Shown: positions 44,186-52,321 of the stretch, in pieces | How positions within the stretch are numbered: the stretch's first letter is position 1 | Layout of the letters: every line of letters begins with the position of its first letter | Origin: Acidobacteriota bacterium | GTDB lineage: Bacteria > Acidobacteriota > Terriglobia > Terriglobales > Acidobacteriaceae | NCBI GenBank assembly: GCA_018268755.1 | Contig: JAFDVW010000014.1 | Coordinates: 1 to 64,000 of the forward strand | Direction of reading: 5' to 3' | DNA: 64,000 bases | Notes under the pieces: model-generated | Seen by the model: the letters and a program-made list of their open reading frames with translations, nothing else | Told to the model about the DNA's origin: nothing | Databases searched by the model: none | Made by a program: the position numbers and the translations under genes

Positions 44186-44473
44186 ATGACCGAACCAACG
44201 CCAAACCCCAATGAGAAGCTGGTGCGGGTTTTCGATACCGAACAGGAATCCGAAGCTTTGGTGGTCCGTGGATTGCTCGAGTCGGCGGGGATTGAATGCA
44301 ATGTGACTTCCCTGGAGGCCCAGCAGGACATCCTTCCCGGAGTAGGCGGGACGGTGATCCTGGTGCGCGAAGAAGACGCCGCCCAGGCCCGCGAGGTGAT
44401 CGAAACCTACCGCCGCGCGCCGGCCAATGACGAGACGGCGGAATTTGAGATCAGTGAAGAGCCGCCGGCTTAG
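44186..44473 (+). CDS. DUF2007-type small protein
   Basis: 95 residues. KLVRVFDTEQESEALVVRGLLESAGIECNV followed by VILVREEDAAQAREVIETY matches the DUF2007 fold (a ferredoxin-like domain sometimes called a putative signal-transducing protein). ATG 44186 follows GAGGAG. Its 3' end overlaps the convergent comEC 3' end by about 23 bases. Confidence 0.8.
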   Translation: MTEPTPNPNEKLVRVFDTEQESEALVVRGLLESAGIECNVTSLEAQQDILPGVGGTVILVREEDAAQAREVIETYRRAPANDETAEFEISEEPPA

Positions 44474-46993
44474 CGCTGGCCCCCTTTCCATCCAGATAAA
44501 ACGTGACCGCACCCTGCATGTCGGTGCGATAGGTGCGGACCTGCCGGCCTTGCAGGCGTTGCAAGACCTCCATGCGCGGATGTCCATAGACGTTGCGCGC
44601 CCCGACCGAAATCACCGCCAACTGCGGATGGGTGGCCGCCAGCAGTTCCGGCGTTGTGGACGTGGCGCTGCCGTGGTGTGCCACCTTCAGCAGGACCGCG
44701 CTCAGGTCTTCTACGGCAAGGCGTTTTTCCGTGGGTCGTTCGATGTCTCCGGTCAACAGTGCGGAGGTTTTGCCGAAGCTGATCTTCATGGCCATGGAGT
44801 CTTCGTTGCGGCGGGATGAAGACGGTTCCAGGCTTGTTTCCGGGGCCAGGATGTGAATGACAGCGCCGCCGAACTCCAGGGTGTCTCCCGCCCGGTGCTC
44901 CGAAACGGCAACGCCAAGTTGCCCCGCCCGCCGCAAAAGCTCCCGCAAGGCCGGGCTGGGACCTCCGGCCGGTCCCTGCGGGACCGGCCCAATCCACAGT
45001 TCCCGGGGATGGAAGTTGGCCAGGAAGCCATGCCGCCCATGTGGTCGGCATGGGGATGAGTGACGAGGACGGCATCCAGGCGCTTCACGCCCCGTGACCA
45101 CAAATAAGGCGAGACCACTTGCTCCCCCATATCGAACTCCGAGTGCATCCAGGAAGGCATGCCGCCGGAATCCACCAGCAGCGTGCGGCCCTCAGGGGTA
45201 ACGATGAACAGAGAGTCGCCCTGGCCGACATCGATGGCGGTAATTTCAAGAATGCGGGGACGGATGTCGGGATGAAGTGGGAACACGCACAGCAAAATTG
45301 CGGCCACAGCCAGGCCGGCGATTCCGGCGGCGACAAGCCATTTGCGGCGGCGGGCCAGAAGCATGGCCGCCACCAGGGTGGCCGCGCTGAACAGGACCAG
45401 CCCAAATTCCGGCGTGGGCACGCGGGTGTCGGCGATGCGCGTTCCGCCCAGCCCATGTACGGTGCCGGTTATTCCCTGCAGGGCGAGTCCAGCACAAAGT
45501 GCGGGAATTTTTGCCAGTGTAAGCGACAGATAGCCCAGCCCGACGGCCAGCACGGCGGTGGGCATGAGAAGTTCCGTGAGCGGCACTACCAAAAGGTTTG
45601 CCGCCAGACCGAAGACGGTCACACGATGGAAGTAGTAGGCCATGGGCAGGACCAGGCCGAGCTGCATGATGCCGGAGATCAGCAAAACTTCAAACGTCCC
45701 CAGCACAAAGCGATGCAAGCCAGTGAGCAGGCGCAAGGGAATCTTGCGGCCCAGGAACCGGCCAAGACGGCCCGCTACCATACGCAGGTCAAGACGGTAT
45801 TGCACGGTCCGGGGCGGAAGAGCGAAGTCATAGGCCAGATTGTCGAGTTGGCGCAGGCCGCGTAGCGTCGGTTGCGAAGTCCGCTCGAGAATCGGCACCC
45901 CGATGGCGGCGATCAGCAGTACACACAGAAACGTAAGCTGGAAGCTGGCCCCGAAGAGTGCGTGGGGGTCGGTGATCATCAGCCCGAGGGCGGCCGCACC
46001 CACGGCGTTCAGCATGGATTTGCCGCGATGGAGCAGGCGAGCCCCCAGAAATAGAGCGAGCATCAGGGTGGCCCGCCAGATGGGGGCACCCACATTGGTG
46101 AGCAGGGCATAGGCCACCGCGAGCAGCACAGCGAGCCCGCCGGCCAGGGCCTCGCTCAAACGCAGACGCCGCAATACCCAGAAAACCACGAAGGCCAGAA
46201 TGCCCACGTTCAGGCCGGAGACGACCAGCACGTGATAGGTCCCGGTGCGCTGGAAGCCGGTGCGGGTCGCCGGGTCGAGAAAGGCGTCCTCCCCGATCAC
46301 CATCGCGTCCATGAGCGCGGCTTGCTCCTCCGGCCACAGCGCGTGTACTTTCTGCAGAATATTGCGGTGAATGCGCGTGCGCCACAGTTCGGCGCGATTG
46401 CCGGCAAAACCCGGCAAGCATTCCACGGTATTGGCTTTGGCGGAGGCCAATGCCGTGACCCCATTTTCTCTGAGATAGGCCACATAGTCAAACGCGCCCG
46501 GGTTGCGGAAGTTGTGCGGCGGGTTCAACTGCGCGAAAACCCGCAGCCGGTCGCCGTAGTGGAGGGCGGGACCGCCCGGCCCATAGAGGCTGAGGCGCAC
46601 CCCGAGCCCCAGGGGCTGAAGGGTATCTTCATCGGATACGGTCTCGGTTTCGATATCGAACTGTTGACGGACATCGCTTTCCCGCGGTTGCGGGTTCCCT
46701 TCCCGCTTCACGTGGCCGGTGATTTCCACGGCTATGCCTTCGGCGAAGGCGGGAATGATCTCCGGAGGAGCGGGGGGGATTTGCATGGTCAGCGCGGCCA
46801 TCGCGAAGAGCACGGCCAGGGCCAGGCCACGGGCGGGCAGAGAGCGCCGGCTCAGGTAATAGCCGGCAAAGGCCAGGAAAGAAACACACGCGACCATCCA
46901 CCAGAGCGCCGGCCGCCAGAGAGATGGGCCGACGGCCAGCCCGGCGGCGTAAGCCAGAGCGGCCCACAACAAAGGTTGGCGCGATGGCGGCAC
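44451..46993 (-). pseudogene. comEC: ComEC/Rec2 DNA-uptake channel, frameshifted
   Basis: Competence protein moving single-stranded DNA across the inner membrane. The first frame (GTG 46993 to about 45030) has the N-terminal DUF4131 region, the competence domain (LWPEEQAALMDAMVIGED..., TGTYHVLVVSGLNVGILAF) with many membrane helices, and the start of the metallo-beta-lactamase domain (DVGQGDSLFIVTPEGRTLLVD, VTHPHADHMGG). At about 45026-45032 the frame shifts. The rest (FLANFHPRELWIG..., LLTGDIERPTEKRL, VLLKVAHHGSATSTTPELL) continues in another frame to 44451. One missing base would explain it. Either a real inactivating mutation or a sequencing error. Joined length about 840 residues, normal. 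Confidence 0.85.
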
Positions 46994-47031
46994 ACCCGTC
47001 CCTTAAGGGCAAAAGCCCGGGAATGGGAAGG

Positions 47032-48321
47032 TCAGCGCACCAGGTGGAAGACGCTCTCCAGATGGTAAGTCTGGGGGAACAGATCGACCAGATGGGCTTC
47101 CTCGATCCGGTATCCCCCGCCGCTCAGCAACTTGAGATCGCGGGCCAGCGTGGCCGGGTCACAGGAGACGTAGGTCAAACGCTCCGCCCGCAGCGCAAGC
47201 AGGGCCTTGGCCACGCCCTCGCCCAGGCCGCTGCGTGGGGGATCCACCACTACGAGATCAGGGCGACGGCCGATTTTCGCGTTCTGTAAGTACTGTTCCG
47301 TGGTGGCGCGAACCACCTTCACATTCGGCAGCGAATTGTAACGGAGGCAGGCATGGGAAGTCGGTGACGGTTCCACCGCAATGACCTGTGAAAAACTTTG
47401 CCCCAGGACGGTCGAAAACAGCCCTACCCCGGCATAGAGGTCAAGCGCCAGATCGCCGGCGCGGCCCTGGGTGACAATCCTGACGAGATCGTCGACCAAA
47501 TGGCGATTGGTCTGGAAGAAGGCGCCCGCGGCCACCCGGTAAGCGACCGGCCCGGTTCTATACAGAAGCTCCCCGGCGCCGATCGTGGCGATAAGTCTGG
47601 GTTCGGCCTTTTCGCGGGCCGGACCGAAGGCGGTGATTCCTGCCAGCTCCTGGAAGGCGGAGCGGAATTCCTCGGCCCAGCGCGTGACGTCCGGTTCTTT
47701 GACTTCCCCGCCACAGGAAATCTCGATAAGCAATTGCCCATCGTCGGCGTCCGCAAAAAATTCGATTTCCTGCAGGGCGGCTGGAATACTTCCAGCCCGG
47801 CCCTGCTGCCATACTGCGGCGATGGCGCGGTTGATCAGTGGGGAACTGATGGGACACTCTTCCACCGGAAGAAGCCGGTGCGAGCCGAATTGGTAATACC
47901 CCAGAGCAAACGCGGGCAGAGTTTGCACGCGCAGGCGGCTGCGGTTGCGATAGTGCCAGGGCGGCGAGGCGTGCAGGTGCAATTCGACCGGCAACTCCAG
48001 TTTGGCCAGGCGGCGCAGGTTCTCACGCAGGATCTCTGCCTTGATTTCCAGCTGCTGCTCATAGGGGGCGTGCTGATAATGGCATCCGCCACACTGCTGG
48101 AAGTAAGGACACCGGGGTGCGATGCGCCGCGGCGAAGGCTGCACTACTTGCCGGAGTTCCGCCCGGGCAAACCCAGGGCGCTGCTCGCGGAGGACGGCCT
48201 CCACCTGCTCTCCGGGAAGCACAAAGGGGACGAAGACGGCTTTACTGCGGCCCTCAGTGTCGGCGGGCAGGTGTGTGAGTCCATCGCCGCCATAGATGAG
48301 TTTTTCGATGGTAAAAGGCAA
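47032..48321 (-). CDS. rlmD: 23S rRNA (uracil-C5)-methyltransferase, RlmD/RumA type
   Basis: SAM-dependent RNA methyltransferase with an iron-sulfur cluster. N-terminal TRAM-like region (MPFTIEKLIYGGDGLTHLPAD), cluster cysteines RCPYFQQCGGCHYQHAPYEQQLEIK, then AFFQTNRHLVDDLVRIV, DLYAGVGLFS, DPPRSGLGEGV and the catalytic cysteine in LTYVSCDPATLARDLKLL. 429 residues. The start is TTG 48321; no ATG or GTG fits. TAAAAT lies six bases before it, so the mRNA may be leaderless. The RlmD versus RlmCD/TrmA specificity is not certain. Confidence 0.9.
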   Translation of the reverse strand: MPFTIEKLIYGGDGLTHLPADTEGRSKAVFVPFVLPGEQVEAVLREQRPGFARAELRQVVQPSPRRIAPRCPYFQQCGGCHYQHAPYEQQLEIKAEILRENLRRLAKLELPVELHLHASPPWHYRNRSRLRVQTLPAFALGYYQFGSHRLLPVEECPISSPLINRAIAAVWQQGRAGSIPAALQEIEFFADADDGQLLIEISCGGEVKEPDVTRWAEEFRSAFQELAGITAFGPAREKAEPRLIATIGAGELLYRTGPVAYRVAAGAFFQTNRHLVDDLVRIVTQGRAGDLALDLYAGVGLFSTVLGQSFSQVIAVEPSPTSHACLRYNSLPNVKVVRATTEQYLQNAKIGRRPDLVVVDPPRSGLGEGVAKALLALRAERLTYVSCDPATLARDLKLLSGGGYRIEEAHLVDLFPQTYHLESVFHLVR

Positions 48322-48483
48322 GAATTGATTTTACGGGAGCGCGGGAAATAGTACTGCCTCAGTTTGAATCAAGAACTCAAATTTTGTCATTCCGAGGATC
48401 GTTTTCAAACGAAGTCACTACCCGCGAAATGGCATTTGGCAAGTAAGGCCATGGGCTACTGGCCAACGGCCATGAACCACCAG

Positions 48484-49188
48484 CTACATGTAGAACAAGC
48501 TCAGGCGCGGCAGGTTGTATTTTTCCAGCAGGCGCTTGTGGATGTACTGTTTCTGCAACTGCGCGATCTGCGGACCGGCCATCTTGCTGCGATAAGGCGC
48601 CAGCTCACGGTCGGCCTGGGCGCGCACGGCCACCACCTCATCATCCGGCGTGGCGGCCAGCAGAACGGCAAACAGTTTTTCTTCCAGGACAGTCAGGCGG
48701 CGCTCCAGGTCTTCCAGCCGGGGAGCGGCGGTGGTGGTCTCGGTGGCCATTTGCCGCAAGGTCTGCGCGGTTTCGCGGGCCACGACTTGGCTGGAAATTC
48801 CGTGTCCTTCGGGCAGTTTGGCGGCCGCGATTTTCTCGGCGCACTGCTGCAAAAAGCCGATCAGCGCCGCGTTCTCCAGCCCGCTGGATTTGACGGCGGG
48901 TGCGGCGCCGGCCTCCCGCGTTCCCACCGCGGCTTCCTTCATCTCCTCGGCTGCGGCCAGCACCTCCTGCGAGCAATAGGCCAGGCTATTCACTTTGCGC
49001 TGGCCGGGGCGCTTCTCATAGCGTTCAAAGGCGGCGTCGATACCGCGCCGCACGGCCTCGAGAGGAATGCCGGCGTCCTTCCAGGTCTCGATCAGCGCCC
49101 AGTCGAGGGTGGAGAGCAGCAAAATGCCGCCCCGCCGGCGCTGAAAGTGCTCCTCGATTTCGGTGAAGTAATTGAAGTAGTTTTCCAA
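48484..49188 (-). CDS. hypothetical protein downstream of coaX
   Basis: 234 residues. The N-terminal part MENYFNYFTEIEEHFQRRRGGILLLSTLDWALIETWKDAGIP and the AFERYEKRPGQRKVNSLAYCSQEV block look conserved-type. A coiled-coil follows (LEDLERRLTVLEEKLFAVLL, residues ~150-175). Start TTG 49188 lies nine bases after the coaX stop, so it is in the coaX-birA operon. No family recognised. The soluble, helical character suggests a regulatory or structural role only. Confidence 0.6.
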   Translation of the reverse strand: MENYFNYFTEIEEHFQRRRGGILLLSTLDWALIETWKDAGIPLEAVRRGIDAAFERYEKRPGQRKVNSLAYCSQEVLAAAEEMKEAAVGTREAGAAPAVKSSGLENAALIGFLQQCAEKIAAAKLPEGHGISSQVVARETAQTLRQMATETTTAAPRLEDLERRLTVLEEKLFAVLLAATPDDEVVAVRAQADRELAPYRSKMAGPQIAQLQKQYIHKRLLEKYNLPRLSLFYM

Positions 49189-49196
49189 CGGTCTAC

Positions 49197-50075
49197 TCAG
49201 CGGCCGCGCGATTTGCCTTGCGGCCAGGGCTTGGAGGGAGAAACCTCGGTCGTGACCGGCCGGCTTTTCCCGGCCTCGCGGTTGGCGGCATTGCGCTCCC
49301 AGATCAAACGCAGGCCTTCGAGGGTCAGGAACTCGTCCACTTCCTTGATGAAGCGCGAGCCTTTGCCGATCAGGGGAGCCAGACCTCCGGTGGCGATGAC
49401 GGTGGTCTCCGGGCCCATTTCATCGAGCAGGCGTTCCAGGATACCGTCGATCAGGCCCAGGTAGCCGTAGTACAAACCAGACTGCAGGCTCCCTACCGTG
49501 TTGGTGCCGATCACGCGCGCCGGTTTGCGAATATCCACCCGCGGCAGGCGGGCCGTGTTTTCAAACAGCGCGTCGGCGGAAATGCCCAAGCCCGGCGTAA
49601 TCACGCCGCCCTGGTATTCGCCTTTTTTGGTGACGCAATCGAAGGTGGTGGCAGTGCCGAAGTCCACCACAATGCAGGGCCCGCCGTGTTTTTCAAAGGC
49701 GGCCACGCCATTCACGATGCGGTCCGCTCCCACTTCGGCGGGATTGTCATAGAGCACCGGCATGCCGGTTTTCACCCCTGGTTCGATGAACAGGGGCTTG
49801 GTGTGGAAATAGCGCTCGCACACCTGTCGCAGCGTGGAATCGAGGGGCGGCACCACCGAGGAAATCACAATGCCGTGAATGCCCTTGGCTTCGAGGTCCG
49901 CCATGGCAAACAGATTGCGGAAGAGCACGCCATATTCATCCACGGTCTGCGTGGCAATGGTGGCCACCCGCCAATTCGCGGCCAGCACCTCATAACGGCC
50001 ATCTTCGCTGTCCGCGGTGCGGGCGAAGACACCTAGCACCGTGTTGGTATTGCCCACATCCAGCACCAGCAGCAT
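49197..50075 (-). CDS. coaX: type III pantothenate kinase
   Basis: First step of coenzyme A synthesis: phosphorylates pantothenate, completing the route started by panB and panC elsewhere in the window. Motifs: LLVLDVGNTNTVLGVF (phosphate loop), GADRIVNGVAAFEKHGGPCIVVDFGTATTFDCVTKKGEYQGGVITPGLGISADALF, TVGSLQSGLYYGYLGLIDGI and VIATGGLAPLI. 292 residues. ATG 50075 with GGAAC upstream. Follows birA by 15 bases, a common pairing. Confidence 0.96.
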   Translation of the reverse strand: MLLVLDVGNTNTVLGVFARTADSEDGRYEVLAANWRVATIATQTVDEYGVLFRNLFAMADLEAKGIHGIVISSVVPPLDSTLRQVCERYFHTKPLFIEPGVKTGMPVLYDNPAEVGADRIVNGVAAFEKHGGPCIVVDFGTATTFDCVTKKGEYQGGVITPGLGISADALFENTARLPRVDIRKPARVIGTNTVGSLQSGLYYGYLGLIDGILERLLDEMGPETTVIATGGLAPLIGKGSRFIKEVDEFLTLEGLRLIWERNAANREAGKSRPVTTEVSPSKPWPQGKSRGR

Positions 50076-50090
50076 AAAAGTTCCACGGTC

Positions 50091-51101
50091 CTATTCTTTG
50101 GGACGCACCGTCCCGCTCAGCACCAGGCGCAAGCCCTGCAAGGTCCGCACCTGCAAAAAGCCGCGCGGGTCCAAGCCGTCGGTGATGCCCTCAAAGACCC
50201 CGTTTTCCTCCACCCGCACCGCCCGGCCCCGCACCAGCGAGGAACGCTCCTGAAAGCGGCGCAGCACCGAGCCGCGCGCGTCGGGACGGGAAAGCAGGTC
50301 GCGATATTCGCGGTCGAGCGATTTTAACAAAGCCGCGCACAGTTCGACCCGCGACCATTCCGTTCCCGCCGCCTGCCGCAGAGAAGTGGCCACCGGCTGC
50401 AGCTCGGCGGGAAAGTTGGTCTGGTTCACATTGATGCCGATGCCGATCACCACGTGGCGAACCCGCGTAGCTTCGGCGTTCATTTCCGTCAGAATGCCGC
50501 AGAATTTTTTCCCGTTGATCAGCAGATCGTTGGGCCATTTCAAATCCAGAGATAAATGAGGAGCTTTGCTCTGCACTGCCTGGTAGACGGCTAGTCCGGT
50601 GGCCAGAGACAGGATCAGGGCTTCGAAGGGCGGCAGGGGCGGCCGCAGGATCACGGAACAATAAATCCCCGAAGATTGCGCCGAATACCATTGATGGGCT
50701 CCCCGTCCCCGTCCCGCCGTCTGCTGCTCGGCCAGGAAGACACTGCCTTCGGGCGCGCCGGTGGCGGCGGCCTGCATGGCCTCCGTGTTGGTGGACCCAA
50801 TCTTGTAATAGTGGTGGATATAGCGGCTGAAAATTGTTCCCCGGACCAGGGGAGAAACAATTTCCGGCAGCAGGAGATCGGGCACGGTACGCAGGCGGTA
50901 TCCGGTGGAAGGCCGGCCTTCGATGGAAACCCCGAACTGCCGCAACTGCTGCACCAGACGCCAGACTTCGGAGCGCGTGGTGCCCAGCTCCGCGGCCAGC
51001 TTGGTGCCGCTGACCACCACGGTGGCGTAGTCATTCAGTATGCGGACGATGCGCCCTAGGCGCGCATCCGTCTGTAATGTGGGGTGATAGGACACCTCCA
51101 C
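50091..51101 (-). CDS. birA: biotin--[acetyl-CoA-carboxylase] ligase with HTH domain
   Basis: Biotin protein ligase. N-terminal winged helix (LGRIVRILNDYATVVVSGTKLAAELGTTRSEVWRLVQQL), then the ligase: SRYIHHYYKIGSTNTEAMQAA, GRGRGAHQWYSAQSSGIYCS with the GRGRxxxxW biotinyl-AMP loop, LKWPNDLLINGKKFCGILTE, GIGINVNQ and a C-terminal SH3-like domain. About 336 residues. The start is uncertain: GTG 51101 or GTG 51095 give a normal N-terminus, while the longer frame to 51287 adds non-homologous residues. The HTH suggests it also represses biotin genes. Confidence 0.93.
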   Translation of the reverse strand: MEVSYHPTLQTDARLGRIVRILNDYATVVVSGTKLAAELGTTRSEVWRLVQQLRQFGVSIEGRPSTGYRLRTVPDLLLPEIVSPLVRGTIFSRYIHHYYKIGSTNTEAMQAAATGAPEGSVFLAEQQTAGRGRGAHQWYSAQSSGIYCSVILRPPLPPFEALILSLATGLAVYQAVQSKAPHLSLDLKWPNDLLINGKKFCGILTEMNAEATRVRHVVIGIGINVNQTNFPAELQPVATSLRQAAGTEWSRVELCAALLKSLDREYRDLLSRPDARGSVLRRFQERSSLVRGRAVRVEENGVFEGITDGLDPRGFLQVRTLQGLRLVLSGTVRPKE

Positions 51102-51395
51102 AACCCGGCGTGCGGAGATCTTTCGGCCAGTAGACACGTTTTCGAGCCAGTTTGCGTAACAGCCGTCAGAGGCGTCGCAGGCCTTTCGTCCTGCTTCGAA
51201 GCGCCCTACGTATGACGACGCACTGCATCGCCAGGTTCCCCGCCACGCCGAGACCCTGGCCCAGGACACCAGAAATCGAAGCCGCAACGACCCACCACAG
51301 CGTTACAAATTCGGGACTGGGTGCAGTATAAGGCCGAAAGGAGGGATTAGGGTGCTCCGCCGGCGAAATCCCGGTTACGTTAGGGGGATGGCAGG

Positions 51396-52274
51396 TTACG
51401 CGGGCATAACGCGCAGGCTCAAGTCCACGGCCCTGGCCGAGTGGGTGAGCGCTCCCACCGAGATGAAATCCACCCCGGTTTCCCCATAGGCCCGGACATT
51501 TTCCAGGGTGATGCCCCCGGAGGCTTCCAGCGGGATGCGGCGCTCCAGCTGCGAACAGCGTTCCACCGCCTTGCGCACCTCATCCGGCGTCATATTGTCG
51601 AGCAACACCGACTCGGCGCCGTGGGTGATGGCGTCTTCCAGTTCGGCCAGGGTGCGCACTTCGATCTCGATCGGCTGTTCGCCCCGGCGGTTCATGACGG
51701 CGCGCCGCAGGGTGGGAACAATGCCGCCGGCCAGCGCGATGTGGTTGTTCTTGATCAGCACGCCGTCGGAGAGGTCGAGCCGGTGGTTCTGCCCGCCGCC
51801 GCAGCGTACGGCAAACTTATCCAGCACGCGCAGCCCGGGCACGGTCTTGCGGGTGTCGAGGATGCGAGCTTTGGTCCCGGAAACGGCGTCCACATACTGC
51901 CGCGTGGTGGTGGCAATGCCGCTCATGCGCTGCAGGAGGTTCAAGACCACGCGTTCGCAGGAAAGAATGACCCGCGCATTGTGGCGGATGACGGCAATCG
52001 ACTGGCCTTTGTGCAGACGTACCCCGTCGAAAATTTCCGGATGGGTGGTCACTTCATAGTGCGAGGTGACCGCGCCGTCGAGGGCGGCGTAGACATCCAG
52101 AATGCGGGCAATGCAGCCAATGCCGGCCAGAATGCAGTCCTGCTTGGCCAACACGGTGGCCGTGGCCCGCTGGTTGGGATCGATGCAGGCGTAGCTGGTG
52201 GCGTCGCGCGTGGCCCGGTCTTCGAGCAGCGCGTTTTCGAGGATGGCGGTAATGCGTCGGCTATTCCAGTCCAT
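51396..52274 (-). CDS. nadC: nicotinate-nucleotide pyrophosphorylase (carboxylating)
   Basis: Quinolinate phosphoribosyltransferase of de novo NAD synthesis. ALLEDRATRDATSY, SIAVIRHNARVILSCERVVLNLLQRMSGIATTTRQY, the PRPP-binding ARILDTRKTVPGLRVLDKFAVRCGGGQNHRLDLSDGVLIKNNH, and EVRTLAELEDAITHGAESVLLDNM...LEASGGITLENV are all present. 292 residues, full length. Same strand as birA and valS; about 47 bases separate it from valS. Confidence 0.97.
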   Translation of the reverse strand: MDWNSRRITAILENALLEDRATRDATSYACIDPNQRATATVLAKQDCILAGIGCIARILDVYAALDGAVTSHYEVTTHPEIFDGVRLHKGQSIAVIRHNARVILSCERVVLNLLQRMSGIATTTRQYVDAVSGTKARILDTRKTVPGLRVLDKFAVRCGGGQNHRLDLSDGVLIKNNHIALAGGIVPTLRRAVMNRRGEQPIEIEVRTLAELEDAITHGAESVLLDNMTPDEVRKAVERCSQLERRIPLEASGGITLENVRAYGETGVDFISVGALTHSARAVDLSLRVMPA

Positions 52275-52321
52275 GGGCCTTCTTCAACAATAACGGATAA
52301 CCCGGCCGCAGAGCTACGTCT

